A DNA stretch of 64,000 nucleotides from Candidatus Altimarinota bacterium (GTDB lineage Bacteria > Patescibacteriota > Gracilibacteria > UBA1369 > LOWO2-01-FULL-3): contig JALNWA010000002.1 of the NCBI GenBank assembly GCA_023231115.1, positions 109,932 through 173,931 on the forward strand, written 5' to 3'. Each line of letters starts with the position of its first letter. Within the stretch, counting starts at the first letter, position 1. The position numbers and the translations under genes are program-made. The notes beneath the pieces are model-generated. The model did not search any database. It saw only the letters and a list, made by a program, of their open reading frames with translations, and was not told the origin of the DNA. Shown piece after piece: positions 17,639-26,906 of this stretch.

Positions 17639-18904
17639 TTATAATCCTTCCGCCAATTTCTCAAATCTCGATTTATCATCGTACGGCCCGATTGCCGCAA
17701 TTTTCATTTTTTCCGCTTTAAACAGGTCACGAGCAACCCTCATAACATCATCAATAGTCACAGCTTCGACAGCCTTTGCAATTTCTTCCGGAGATTTAGC
17801 TTCCCCGTGCAAAAGAGCATATTTAGCCAACAAATGCGCATATTCCTCACTATCCTCAAGATTCAAAACCATTTTTCCTTTCACAAAAGATTTCGCTTTT
17901 TTAAGTTCATCTTCAAGGACACCTTCATCGCGCAACTTCCTATATTCTTCAATAATTCCTTTCACAGCATCATCAATTCTCTTCAAATCCACGCCGGCAT
18001 TCGTAACAATCGCACCGCCGTCCATATAATCATCAGTCGTTGTATGAATATAATAAGCCAATCCTTTAGCCTCGCGCACTCCCAAAAACATTCGACTGCT
18101 CATATTTCCGCCCAAAATCACAGACAAAACTTTCAGCGCCCAGTGATCTTTGTGAGTTTCCGCATAACCCGGAAAACCTATAGCCACATGCGCCTGTTCA
18201 GTCTTTTTTTCTCTCAAAAAAACCTTCTCCCCTTCAATCAAAACAGCAGGAGCAAATTCAAAAGCTTTTTTCGCATTTTCCAAAACAAAATATTTTTTCA
18301 CCATCTCTAAAATTTTTTCTTCATCAATATTTCCAACAACCGCAATAACGGTATTTTCCGGAGTATAAAGTTGTTTTTTATAATCCACAAAATCCTTGTT
18401 CATTACTCTTCCAATCACTTCCTTAGTCCCGATTTGGTCCCATCCAAGCGGTTGATCGCCAAAAACAAGTCTCTCAAAATCCCATCCGATTTGATACATC
18501 GGAGTATCTTGATACATATTATATTCTTCCAAAATCACCCCACGCTCTTTCTCGATTTCCTCTTGTTTAAAAGTGGAATGAATCATCATGTCAGACAAAA
18601 CATCACACGCGATTTCGATATTTTCGACACCGACTTTTACATAATATCCGGCATATTCTTTTCCGGTAAATGCATTAAATTCGCCACCGACGCTGTCAAT
18701 CGCCTCAGAAACTTGTTTCGTATTTTCATATTTTTTCGCACCCTTGAAAAACATATGCTCCAAAAAATGAGAAAGCCCTCTTTGCTCTATTTTTTCATAA
18801 CGGCTTCCTGCTCCCACAAGAACAAGCACCGTCGCCGACTGAGTTCCAAGAATTTTATTTGTAATAATTCTAAGACCATTCTCTAATTTATTTTTTTTGT
18901 ACAT
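17639..18904 (-). CDS. M16 family zinc peptidase
   Basis: The 421-residue product is a processing-peptidase/insulinase-type protein with the inverted zinc motif HFLEH (H46, E49, H50), the downstream GGEFNAFTGKEYAGYYVKV region and the second-half SSRMFLGVREAKGLAYYIHT typical of the family. One-subunit size is normal for bacterial M16B enzymes such as YmxG. Substrate unknown; no second M16 gene is adjacent. It is divergent from the penicillin-binding protein gene with a 76-base gap. Confidence 0.93.
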   Translation of the reverse strand: MYKKNKLENGLRIITNKILGTQSATVLVLVGAGSRYEKIEQRGLSHFLEHMFFKGAKKYENTKQVSEAIDSVGGEFNAFTGKEYAGYYVKVGVENIEIACDVLSDMMIHSTFKQEEIEKERGVILEEYNMYQDTPMYQIGWDFERLVFGDQPLGWDQIGTKEVIGRVMNKDFVDYKKQLYTPENTVIAVVGNIDEEKILEMVKKYFVLENAKKAFEFAPAVLIEGEKVFLREKKTEQAHVAIGFPGYAETHKDHWALKVLSVILGGNMSSRMFLGVREAKGLAYYIHTTTDDYMDGGAIVTNAGVDLKRIDDAVKGIIEEYRKLRDEGVLEDELKKAKSFVKGKMVLNLEDSEEYAHLLAKYALLHGEAKSPEEIAKAVEAVTIDDVMRVARDLFKAEKMKIAAIGPYDDKSRFEKLAEGL

Positions 18905-18943
18905 CTGTATATTTTTTTAATGATGAAAATATTAAAATTGCTA

Positions 18944-18952
18944 TGCTATAAT
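18944..18952 (+). promoter_or_regulatory. Extended -10 promoter of the penicillin-binding protein gene
   Basis: TGCTATAAT is a perfect extended -10 28 bases before the ATG at 18981. No good -35 is visible, which extended -10 promoters can tolerate. Confidence 0.65.
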
Positions 18953-18980
18953 ACCTGCACAAAAATAAAAAAAACAGTAA

Positions 18981-21245
18981 ATGTATCAAAGAACGTCAAA
19001 GCGCAATCCGATCAATAAAATCACAATTTTTATAATTTTCAGCAGTGTCTGCATGACAATTTTGATTTTAAGATTGTTCCAACTCCAAATTTTCGATCAC
19101 GAATATTATCAAAAACTCGCTACACAAGAACAATCCGGCTCACTCGAACTTCCCGCTCAACGCGGAGAGATTTTGATAAAAGACAAAAGCTCAAAAGAAG
19201 AATTCGCACTCGCAACAAACACAACATTAAACTTGATTTTCGCCGATCCTTCTCTAATAAAAGACCACGCATATATCGCCGAAAAATTAATTCCGCTTTT
19301 ATATAATATCGAAGACGAACGCGCCGCCGACAATGAAAGAATAGAAAAATTATCAAGAAAAATACCTGTGGAAACGACAGAAGAAGAAAAAGAAAAACTT
19401 CTAAAACCGCTTACAGACGAAGAACTCGCAAAACAATACAAAGATAATTTTTTAGAAAAAATTTCTGCAAAAAAAAGAGCTCAAATTCTTTTGGCGGAAA
19501 ATCTTGAACAAGAAAATCTCGACAAATTAATCACAACAAAAGCCACGGGAATAGAAGTCGTGGAAAAAAGTGTTTACGCGTATCCTCCGCAAATTGGAAA
19601 TCCTGAAGCGGTCGCCGCGCAAATTGCGGACTATGTACAAATCCCGACTAAAAAATTGGCAAAACTTCTAAAAGGAGAAAACCGCTACGTGGTGCTAAAA
19701 AGAAAACTTTCTCCGGACACTTCCGACGCAATTAAAAAAATGATGAAAGAAGATAAAGACAAACTTTTTGCAGGACTTGGAATGCAGGAAGAATCATTCA
19801 GATATTATCCGGAAGGCTCTTTGGCGGCGAGTTTATTGGGTTATGTTAATTATGAAAATCAAGGAGAATACGGAATAGAAAGCACATTCGACACGGAATT
19901 AAGCGGAATTGCGGGAACATTTCAGTCAAAAAAAGATTCAATAGGAAGACAAATAACAGTCGGCGACAGCTTACTTCAGCCCGCAGTGGATGGTGACACA
20001 ATATTGCTTACAATAGACAGATCCATTCAAGCAAAGACCGAAAAACTGCTTGAGGAAGGCGCAAAAGAATATGACGCAGAAAGCGCGCAAGCAATAGTTA
20101 TGGATCCAAAAACAGGAAAAATTATGGCAATGGCAACATATCCAACTTTCGATCCGAACAATTACGGACAAGTTTTCAAAAAAAAGGAAATAAAATTCAC
20201 AATTGATGATTTAAGAAATTTAACCCCGACAAAAACCGCAGGAATTTATTACTACTACACACAAAAAACAGAATTGGACAGATACATAGTTTTTGAAGAA
20301 AAAGATGAAAAAGGCGAAACACATTATTACAAATATGAAAATAACGTAGGGCCCGAAGTCTATCACAACAAAATCGTTTCTTGGCCGTACGAACCGGGAT
20401 CTTCATTCAAACCGGTGGTAATGTCCATGGGAATAGACGACGGCGACGTAACGCCAAACACAACCTACAACGACGTGGGCCCGATAAAAGTCGACTTTAA
20501 CAAATACACAGGAGAATATGATTTCGAAATAAAAAATTCCACAGGATATTATGGACTAATAAATATGAGCGTCGTTCTCGAAAAATCTTTAAACACGGGA
20601 ATGACTTTTGTTGCAAAAAAAATCGGTCCGGCGCTTTTTTACAATTATCTGAAAAAATTCGGATTTCTTGATAGAACAGACATCGAACTCGATTCCGAAG
20701 CGGTCGGAAAAGTGGAATATTTTGAAAATTGGACAGAATCAGAACTTGCAACTCACGCATTCGGACAAGGACTTACAATCACGATGGTACAATTGGCTCA
20801 AGCATACTGCGCTCTCGCAAATGGAGGAATAATTATGAAACCATATTTAGTCGAAGAAATCAGACATCCGGACGGAACAGAAACAACATTTGAACCTCAA
20901 GAAATAAGCAGAGTTATTTCAGAAGACACTTCCGCAAAAATAACTACAATGTTGGTAAATTCCACAGAACGTGGATTTGCAACAAAAGGACAAGTACCGG
21001 AACATTTCGTTTCAGGGAAAACAGGAACATCGCAAACATACAAAAGCGGCCGCGCACTTTTCGGCAAAGGAACAACAATCGGAACCTTTGCAGGTTTTGG
21101 TCCCATAGATGACCCAAAATTCGTAATAATAATAAAATATGATTACGCAAAACAAAGTGAATGGGGTTCTGACACCGCCGGTCCAACATTTTCAAAACTC
21201 GCAGAATTTATTTTCGATTATCTAAATATTCCACCAGATAAATAG
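18981..21245 (+). CDS. Class B penicillin-binding protein (FtsI/PBP2-type transpeptidase)
   Basis: The protein cross-links peptidoglycan. In 754 residues: short cytoplasmic tail, one membrane helix (about 14-35), a dimerisation/pedestal domain starting LFQLQIFDHEYYQKLATQEQ, and a transpeptidase domain with the catalytic SxxK in PGSSFKPVV (about 473-478), SVVLEKSLNTG with the SxN element, and KTGT in VSGKTGTSQ (about residue 680). The pedestal carries charged helical inserts. Whether it serves division (FtsI) or elongation (PBP2) is not decided by context. The stop codon lies inside the left arm of a long inverted repeat. Confidence 0.95.
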   Translation: MYQRTSKRNPINKITIFIIFSSVCMTILILRLFQLQIFDHEYYQKLATQEQSGSLELPAQRGEILIKDKSSKEEFALATNTTLNLIFADPSLIKDHAYIAEKLIPLLYNIEDERAADNERIEKLSRKIPVETTEEEKEKLLKPLTDEELAKQYKDNFLEKISAKKRAQILLAENLEQENLDKLITTKATGIEVVEKSVYAYPPQIGNPEAVAAQIADYVQIPTKKLAKLLKGENRYVVLKRKLSPDTSDAIKKMMKEDKDKLFAGLGMQEESFRYYPEGSLAASLLGYVNYENQGEYGIESTFDTELSGIAGTFQSKKDSIGRQITVGDSLLQPAVDGDTILLTIDRSIQAKTEKLLEEGAKEYDAESAQAIVMDPKTGKIMAMATYPTFDPNNYGQVFKKKEIKFTIDDLRNLTPTKTAGIYYYYTQKTELDRYIVFEEKDEKGETHYYKYENNVGPEVYHNKIVSWPYEPGSSFKPVVMSMGIDDGDVTPNTTYNDVGPIKVDFNKYTGEYDFEIKNSTGYYGLINMSVVLEKSLNTGMTFVAKKIGPALFYNYLKKFGFLDRTDIELDSEAVGKVEYFENWTESELATHAFGQGLTITMVQLAQAYCALANGGIIMKPYLVEEIRHPDGTETTFEPQEISRVISEDTSAKITTMLVNSTERGFATKGQVPEHFVSGKTGTSQTYKSGRALFGKGTTIGTFAGFGPIDDPKFVIIIKYDYAKQSEWGSDTAGPTFSKLAEFIFDYLNIPPDK

Positions 21246-21347
21246 GAAATGAGGAAATATATATTGGAGCGCATTGCGTTCAGCTCTAATAAAGCTGGAT
21301 TTTCAACAAAAGAAGCCTAAGCTCCAAGATGTATTTCCTTATTTCCT
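21244..21347. repeat. 104-nt inverted repeat with 27-bp arms
   Basis: Arms 21244-21270 and 21321-21347 pair over 27 positions with one mismatch and two G-U pairs (AGGAAATGAGGAAATA against TATTTCCTTATTTCCT, then GGAGC/GCTCC). The 50-base interior contains a smaller AGCT-based stem. It overlaps the stop codon of the penicillin-binding protein gene. It could be a strong terminator/processing hairpin, a small RNA or a MITE-like insertion; no T-run follows and no target duplication is visible. Confidence 0.75.
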
Positions 21348-21354
21348 GTAAATG

Positions 21355-21363
21355 TGGTATAAT
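21355..21363 (+). promoter_or_regulatory. Extended -10 promoter
   Basis: TGGTATAAT lies 32 bases before the ATG at 21395 and just after the long inverted repeat. The -35 region (TTCCTT at 21335-21340) falls inside the repeat's right arm and is weak. Confidence 0.55.
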
Positions 21364-21394
21364 ATCGTATTATATAAAATAAAAACAAAAATAT

Positions 21395-22285
21395 ATGACA
21401 CACCTAGAATCACAACCTGGGAAAAATATCGTTCCAAAAGAAAAAGTAGAAGGTGTAGGCGAAGCAACCAAATTATGGGCACTAAACAAACTTAAAAAAA
21501 TTGCATCAAGCACAAGTGTAACAGAACGACTTTTCGGAGCGACAAAAAAAATGTTAGAACAAGCAGAACAAGTGAACAAAGCCCCTGAACAAAAAAGAAA
21601 CGAAGCGGACAAACTTTGCCAAGAAGTAATAAGCTCAGGAATACTCACGAGTCCGGAATACAAAAAACTAAAAAAAGAACTTAGAAAAGCAATAAAAAGA
21701 AACATAATAGATGAATACAATAGCAACGCTGAAGGAAACGTAAAAAGAACAATCAAAGGAAAAAATGGAAAACAATATACAATTAGTTTGTCATTCTCAG
21801 ATAATTGGAGTGAAGACCTTGGATCTGATGCAGAAGACAGCACAATAACATTTTTAGACAAAAATAAACAAGAAATATCAATATCAGTAGGAACATGGGG
21901 CGGAACAGGAATACACACGGGAAGCCACATTGTAGTAACAAGAAATGAAGAATCTATAATAGGTGAATCTTCAAGAGTAACAGATGATCATCTTGAAAAT
22001 CATCCCGATTATAGCTTCAATATGGCACGACGCATGTCCAACGAAGATCGAGCAAAGTATGAAGCAAGCATACAAGATGATTTAAACAGGAAAACCCAAG
22101 AAGCAGACGCATCATACGACATGGCCTTATCTAAACCAAACATTTCAAAAATTGTTCAGCATTTCGGTGGATTGGAAAAATCTAATACAAAAGGATCTGA
22201 AGACTTGGGACCTACGAAACACTATGAACACTATAAACACTACTACAATAAAATAAATCGTGAACGTGGTTTGACAAATCAGTAA
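21395..22285 (+). CDS. Unknown 296-residue cytoplasmic protein
   Basis: The product is highly charged, with helical N- and C-terminal parts and a central beta-rich segment (about residues 110-190: NGKQYTISLSFSDNW, EDSTITFLDKNKQEISISVG). No signal peptide, membrane helix or catalytic motif is visible. It probably forms a two-gene unit with the following protein (10-base gap). No function can be given. Confidence 0.72.
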   Translation: MTHLESQPGKNIVPKEKVEGVGEATKLWALNKLKKIASSTSVTERLFGATKKMLEQAEQVNKAPEQKRNEADKLCQEVISSGILTSPEYKKLKKELRKAIKRNIIDEYNSNAEGNVKRTIKGKNGKQYTISLSFSDNWSEDLGSDAEDSTITFLDKNKQEISISVGTWGGTGIHTGSHIVVTRNEESIIGESSRVTDDHLENHPDYSFNMARRMSNEDRAKYEASIQDDLNRKTQEADASYDMALSKPNISKIVQHFGGLEKSNTKGSEDLGPTKHYEHYKHYYNKINRERGLTNQ

Positions 22286-22295
22286 AAACAAAGAT

Positions 22296-22820
22296 ATGTC
22301 AGGAAAAAACGAAAGTTCAGGACCAAAAGACGAAGGAGCATTAAGCAAATACCTAAAACCTTTTGCAAATCCATTTGCTTCAGGAGACGTAAGAGCAAAA
22401 GTTTTAAATGCAAATGAGTCTTCGACACCTTGGAATATAGCGCGTCAGGCAGAGGCAAAAAAGGAAATGACGCCAGAAATAAAAGCAACAGTTGGACTTG
22501 TAAGAGAATCAATTGCAAAAACAATTCTCGGCATAAAAAACGTGGTAAAAATGCCTTTAAAAATTGCAAACGAAATAGTAACAAACGTGATTGCATTACC
22601 TATAAATCTCGGCAGATGGGCTCTCGACATAGTAAGATTGCCACCAAGATTACTTGCAGTCGTAACAGATCAATTAGCGGAAAAAACATTTGGAAAAGCC
22701 TCAAAAGCAATTGCAGACGTACGAAAAGGCGTTCATTCAAGAATCGACAAAATCGACGGACTAAGTTTTAAAGGTTTATTCAAAGGCGGCCACGGCGGAA
22801 AAACCGCCGCGGCACACTAA
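22296..22820 (+). CDS. Unknown basic protein with hydrophobic helices
   Basis: The 174-residue product has a polar N-terminal third, then an amphipathic to hydrophobic region (about 85-135, with IGLVRESIAKTILGI-type and VIALPINLGRWALDIV segments) and a glycine/histidine-rich basic tail (GGHGGKTAAAH). It may associate with the membrane but has no clear transmembrane span. Function unknown; likely co-transcribed with the gene 10 bases upstream. Confidence 0.68.
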   Translation: MSGKNESSGPKDEGALSKYLKPFANPFASGDVRAKVLNANESSTPWNIARQAEAKKEMTPEIKATVGLVRESIAKTILGIKNVVKMPLKIANEIVTNVIALPINLGRWALDIVRLPPRLLAVVTDQLAEKTFGKASKAIADVRKGVHSRIDKIDGLSFKGLFKGGHGGKTAAAH

Positions 22821-22823
22821 TTT

Positions 22824-25487
22824 TTACTCAGCCAAAACAACTTCTTTAACTTCACTCAAGTCGCTCATCTTATTTGCCTGAACAAGTTTTTGTGAAGTCG
22901 TATAATAATAATCTCCAATATACATAGCTCTCTCGACATCTTTATCTCCACACCAATAACTCCAACCGACTAACATATCTTCCGCTCCCATCCATTCATA
23001 TTTACACATGAAAGTCTTATTTTGATATTCCGCATCAGTATAATGAGAAATTCTTCCTTTAAGATCAATGCCGTTTAAGCTGATATTGTAGACATAAACT
23101 CCTTGATAAGTTTGATCTCCGTAAGTGCTCGCCAAAGTCGTAGGATCATTTTTCATGCTTTCCGGAATTTCATATAAACTCACAGGGAAAGCCAAAATTC
23201 CTTTGTCTTTATCAAACAAAAGCGCTTTGTGATTGTACAATAAAGGGCTTGAAGTTCCTCTATCACCGATTGTTGTTTTAAACATTTCTTTTGGATTTTC
23301 AACATCAGTAACATCAAACATTGCGACTTTCATGCCTTGATACCATGCAAAATCATCGCCCCACCATCCCTCATCGCCTTCCGCGTCAACAGCCTCTTTT
23401 CCAAATCCAATCAAATGATTTTCATCATAAGGATGCAAATAATCACTATATCCGGGAATTTTTAATTTGCCAAGAACTCTAGGACTCTTAGGATCCTCCA
23501 AACCGATTACAAAAAGCGGATCGGTATTTTTGAAAGTAACCATATAAAGTCTGTTGCCAACAAACCTCGTAGAATAGATTCTTTCACCCTTTGCAAGCCC
23601 TTCAAGAGCACCGACGACATTCATACTGTCGTCCAAAACATATACATTATTTTGAGACTTATTGTTCTCGCTCCACATATCTCCTTTTGTTGTAGCAATT
23701 CTGAAATATTCACCATTCTCATCCATTGAAAATTGATTCAAAATTGTTCCCGGCACAGTTCCGGACCCCTGATATTTCACAAGTGAACCGCTTAGAGAAA
23801 ATTTATAAAGATAAGTTTCTTCATCTTGCACGCTATTTAGCCACCAACCGGAATAACTATATCTTGGCTCAGCCAAATATAAATTATCAGTAGATGCATA
23901 AATATTCTGACTTGAACCCATTATAACCTGTTTTGAAATGCTTTTTGTCGCATCATCTACAGGAATTCCGGCAACAATCGCATAATTCATATTTGTTCTT
24001 CCAGGGACATAATAAACACTTCCGCATGAAGACACAGGACTGATTTTCCCGTCTTTTGAATCTGCATAATATGGCACAATTCCTTCATTTTTTACGTTTT
24101 CGTCATATCCCCATGGCAAATAATACATATATTGATTTGCGACAAGGTAAACATTATTTCCGATTTTTCTTGAAGAATTATAATTTCCCTCAAAAGAAAG
24201 TTCGCGGATTTGTTTTACTTTTGTTTTATCGGAGATATCAAACACATAAACTTTCGTAAGACTTCCGTTAAGAGTTATTGTATCGGAAATAAATGTACCG
24301 CCACTTTTTCCCTCAAGGAAGACATTTCCATTGTAAGAGTTCCCAACGACAACAAGCCTCGTATCATCAACATACATTTCCGTAGGATAAAAACTTTCAT
24401 CGGCAAAAGTAACTTTTGTAAGCTCTTTCATTCCTGTTGGAGGATAAGCATCCACAATTCTCACTGTGTTTCCTTTCAATGTATAAACATATTGACCATC
24501 ATTTTTTACAATATCGGCTTCATCAACTCCCTCAACTTGTACATTTGTTTGAGAAGAGTCAACGCCCTTCGCAGAGCCCATTTCCGCTCCACCGGGAGCC
24601 ACAGAAGGTGCCGCAGAAGTAGCATCCTCGGCCATTACAGGAACAGCCTCCTTAACTCCGCCACCATTCATATAATAGACATCCGGACCTTGGTTGTAAC
24701 TATTGTCTTCCATGTATTTTCTCATTTCAGAACAATCTGCAAATTTTTGAAGACCAGCGGTGGATTCATCAACAAGATTTCCACTGGCAATAGTTGAATA
24801 AGTATTTGAAATTTTGTAAGTCACATTATCTGAAGCTCTCCAGATAATCTCAGCCATATCCCCTCTTTTAAGCTTGTAATCAAAAGCTGTGACAGTTGAA
24901 GGAATTGCCTGTTCTGATGAAAGAGCATTAACATATCCTTCATACCAATTACCGCTTGTCCCAGCGGAAACATCAAGACCAAGAATATTTGAAATAATTT
25001 TGCTCGCCTCTGCAAAATTTATTGTTTCTGCAGGCCTAAAAGTTCCATCGCTATATCCATTAACCCAACCATTCAAAGTTGCAGAACAAACATAAGGAGC
25101 GAACCATTCATCTTTAACATCTTTATAACAATTTGAACCTTCCCAAGCCGTTATATCGCTATCTTTAATACTTGAAACAGGGGCTCCATCAGCAGAAACC
25201 GCCTCATCTATCACTTTATCTTTAGCCTCCATAACAATTTTCAAAAATTCAGCTCTGTTTATATCTTTATTCACGCCAAAAGTACCATCCTCATATCCTT
25301 TTATAACGCCTTCGTTAGCCAAAAAATAAACAGCCTTATAACTCATAGCATCCTCTGTCATATCAGAAAAACCACCGTATCCGACAGCGGAAGAAACACC
25401 TGCGCCATAAAAAGAAAAAACAGAAATCAGCGTTGCAAAAACAAGAAATTTCGCGACCGACCTACTGAAAAGATCTTTAATTTTCAT
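22824..25487 (-). CDS. S-layer-homology and beta-propeller surface protein
   Basis: The 887-residue product starts with a signal peptide (about residues 12-35), followed by three SLH modules (about 37-85, 115-170 and a weaker one near 180-215); seen are EGVIKGYEDGTFGVNKDINRAEFLKI and NGWVNGYSDGTFRPAETINFAEASKI type repeats that bind cell-wall polymers. The large C-terminal part from about residue 310 matches the secreted beta-propeller family (Beta_propel), with NVQVEGVDEADIVKNDGQYVY and repeated blades up to the end. Its role is probably surface attachment or scaffold. It is divergent from the rrf2-suf operon across a promoter region holding an inverted repeat. Confidence 0.9.
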   Translation of the reverse strand: MKIKDLFSRSVAKFLVFATLISVFSFYGAGVSSAVGYGGFSDMTEDAMSYKAVYFLANEGVIKGYEDGTFGVNKDINRAEFLKIVMEAKDKVIDEAVSADGAPVSSIKDSDITAWEGSNCYKDVKDEWFAPYVCSATLNGWVNGYSDGTFRPAETINFAEASKIISNILGLDVSAGTSGNWYEGYVNALSSEQAIPSTVTAFDYKLKRGDMAEIIWRASDNVTYKISNTYSTIASGNLVDESTAGLQKFADCSEMRKYMEDNSYNQGPDVYYMNGGGVKEAVPVMAEDATSAAPSVAPGGAEMGSAKGVDSSQTNVQVEGVDEADIVKNDGQYVYTLKGNTVRIVDAYPPTGMKELTKVTFADESFYPTEMYVDDTRLVVVGNSYNGNVFLEGKSGGTFISDTITLNGSLTKVYVFDISDKTKVKQIRELSFEGNYNSSRKIGNNVYLVANQYMYYLPWGYDENVKNEGIVPYYADSKDGKISPVSSCGSVYYVPGRTNMNYAIVAGIPVDDATKSISKQVIMGSSQNIYASTDNLYLAEPRYSYSGWWLNSVQDEETYLYKFSLSGSLVKYQGSGTVPGTILNQFSMDENGEYFRIATTKGDMWSENNKSQNNVYVLDDSMNVVGALEGLAKGERIYSTRFVGNRLYMVTFKNTDPLFVIGLEDPKSPRVLGKLKIPGYSDYLHPYDENHLIGFGKEAVDAEGDEGWWGDDFAWYQGMKVAMFDVTDVENPKEMFKTTIGDRGTSSPLLYNHKALLFDKDKGILAFPVSLYEIPESMKNDPTTLASTYGDQTYQGVYVYNISLNGIDLKGRISHYTDAEYQNKTFMCKYEWMGAEDMLVGWSYWCGDKDVERAMYIGDYYYTTSQKLVQANKMSDLSEVKEVVLAE

Positions 25488-25537
25488 AGAAAGATTTTTA
25501 AAAAATATAAGTTAATATGTGGCAAAAATGCCATACA

Positions 25538-25568
25538 TAACTAAAACGAATAATAGCAAAGTTAGTTA
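25538..25568. promoter_or_regulatory. Palindromic candidate operator between SLH gene and suf operon
   Basis: Perfect 7-bp arms TAACTAA (25538-25544) and TTAGTTA (25562-25568) flank the -10 box of the leftward SLH-gene promoter. A repressor bound here would block that promoter. The regulator is unknown; the adjacent Rrf2 protein is one candidate. Confidence 0.5.
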
Positions 25569-25578
25569 CGAACCTCAA
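25550..25578 (-). promoter_or_regulatory. Promoter of the SLH/beta-propeller gene
   Basis: On the minus strand TTGAGG (25573-25578) and TATTAT (25550-25555), preceded by TGC, are spaced by 17 bases. The leader to the ATG at 25487 is about 55 bases. Confidence 0.6.
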
Positions 25579-25593
25579 TCTTTCTGCAAGTTA

Positions 25594-25622
25594 TTGACAA
25601 ACACACGTCCACAGCCTAAAAT
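25594..25622 (+). promoter_or_regulatory. Promoter of the rrf2-suf operon
   Basis: TTGACA (25594-25599) and TAAAAT (25617-25622) have the ideal 17-base spacing. The start codon of the Rrf2 gene follows at 25652, giving a leader of about 23 bases without a Shine-Dalgarno. Confidence 0.75.
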
Positions 25623-25651
25623 CGAAACTACTTAATCTAGACCAAAACAGT

Positions 25652-26098
25652 ATGAATAAAACACGAGGCGCATTACATCTGACACAACAGGTTGATTATG
25701 GAATTCTTCTTTTGGCTACGCTCGCAAACACGGGAAAAGACAGCCTAAAAGCAAAAAAGGAACCAACAAACACATCGATAAAACAAATTGCAGAAGAAAA
25801 TAATTTGTCATTTTTATTTTTACAAAAAATTGCGCAAAAACTTTTAAAAGCAAAATTGATAAAATCAGAAAGAGGAAAATTCGGCGGATACAAGCTCACA
25901 AAAAAACCGGAAAAAATAACTTTAAAAGAAATTATCGAAGCACTTGAAGGCAAAATATCCGTTGTTCCCTGCCTGATGGCAAACGCATCTTGTTGCAAGA
26001 AAAATAAAAAATGCGCGATAAAAAATCAATTAAGCATAATAAACAAAGAAATGGAAAATTTCTTTTTATCAAAAACTTTAGCCACATTTACGAAATAA
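25652..26098 (+). CDS. Rrf2/IscR-type transcriptional regulator
   Basis: The 148-residue protein has a winged-helix N-terminus (LTQQVDYGILLLATLA, then SIKQIAEENNLSFLFLQKIAQKLLKAKLIKSERGKFGGYKL) and a C-terminal cysteine cluster (CLMANASCCKKNKKC) like the three cysteines that hold the Fe-S cluster of IscR. It heads the suf operon, stopping 3 bases before sufC, so it most likely senses Fe-S status and controls the operon. Direct autoregulation is inference. Confidence 0.92.
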   Translation: MNKTRGALHLTQQVDYGILLLATLANTGKDSLKAKKEPTNTSIKQIAEENNLSFLFLQKIAQKLLKAKLIKSERGKFGGYKLTKKPEKITLKEIIEALEGKISVVPCLMANASCCKKNKKCAIKNQLSIINKEMENFFLSKTLATFTK

Positions 26099-26101
26099 AT
26101 C

Positions 26102-26905
26102 ATGACGACAAAATCATCAAAAAAAAGTTCACTCATCATAAAAAATCTTCATGTAAAAATTGAAGATCAAACAAACAGAAAAGAAAAAAAGGAAATCCTG
26201 AAAGGGCTTGATTTAGAGGTGAAAGAAGGCGAAATTCACGCAATAATGGGACCAAACGGCTCCGGCAAAAGCACACTTCTAAACGCTTTGATGGGGCATC
26301 CGAAATACGAAATCTCGGATGGAACAATCCAAATAGAAACAGATGGAAAAATAAAAAAGCTAAATGATTTGAAAGCGGACGAAAGAGCAAATCTTGGCTT
26401 ATTTATGGCATTCCAGCATCCGATTGAAATTCCGGGACTTTCTTTTTTGCATATGCTAAGAACGATAAAAAATTTAAAAAACACGGAAAAACAATCGCTC
26501 GAAGAACTTCTTGAAGAATTAAAAACAGAATTAAAAAAATTGAAGATAGATGAAAAGGCTTTGGAAAGAGGAATAAACGAAGGCTTTTCCGGAGGCGAAA
26601 AGAAAAAACTCGAAATTTTTCAAATGAAAATTTTAAAACCAAAATTTATTTTACTTGATGAAATAGATTCAGGACTCGACATTGATTCTTTAAAAATTGT
26701 TGCAGAAAACATAAAAGACCCCGCATGGTGGGGCAAAAAACATTCTCCAGCAATAATAATTGTCACACATTACGCGCGAATTCTAAAATTCATTAAACCG
26801 CATAAGGTACACATTTTATCGCACGGCAAAATAATAAAATCGGGGGGAAAAGCACTCGCACAAATTTTAGAGAAAAGTGGATACACGGAAATAAACGAAG
26901 AATAA
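26102..26905 (+). CDS. sufC: Fe-S cluster assembly ATPase SufC
   Basis: SufC is the ABC-type ATPase of the SufBC2D scaffold. The 267 residues contain Walker A GPNGSGKST, the Q-loop region FMAFQHPIEIPG, the signature FSGGEKKK, Walker B FILLDEIDSGLD and the H-loop histidine in IIIVTHYARIL. It is about 15 residues longer than usual because of a lysine-rich insert near the N-terminus. sufB starts one base after its stop. Confidence 0.97.
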   Translation: MTTKSSKKSSLIIKNLHVKIEDQTNRKEKKEILKGLDLEVKEGEIHAIMGPNGSGKSTLLNALMGHPKYEISDGTIQIETDGKIKKLNDLKADERANLGLFMAFQHPIEIPGLSFLHMLRTIKNLKNTEKQSLEELLEELKTELKKLKIDEKALERGINEGFSGGEKKKLEIFQMKILKPKFILLDEIDSGLDIDSLKIVAENIKDPAWWGKKHSPAIIIVTHYARILKFIKPHKVHILSHGKIIKSGGKALAQILEKSGYTEINEE

Positions 26906-26906
26906 A

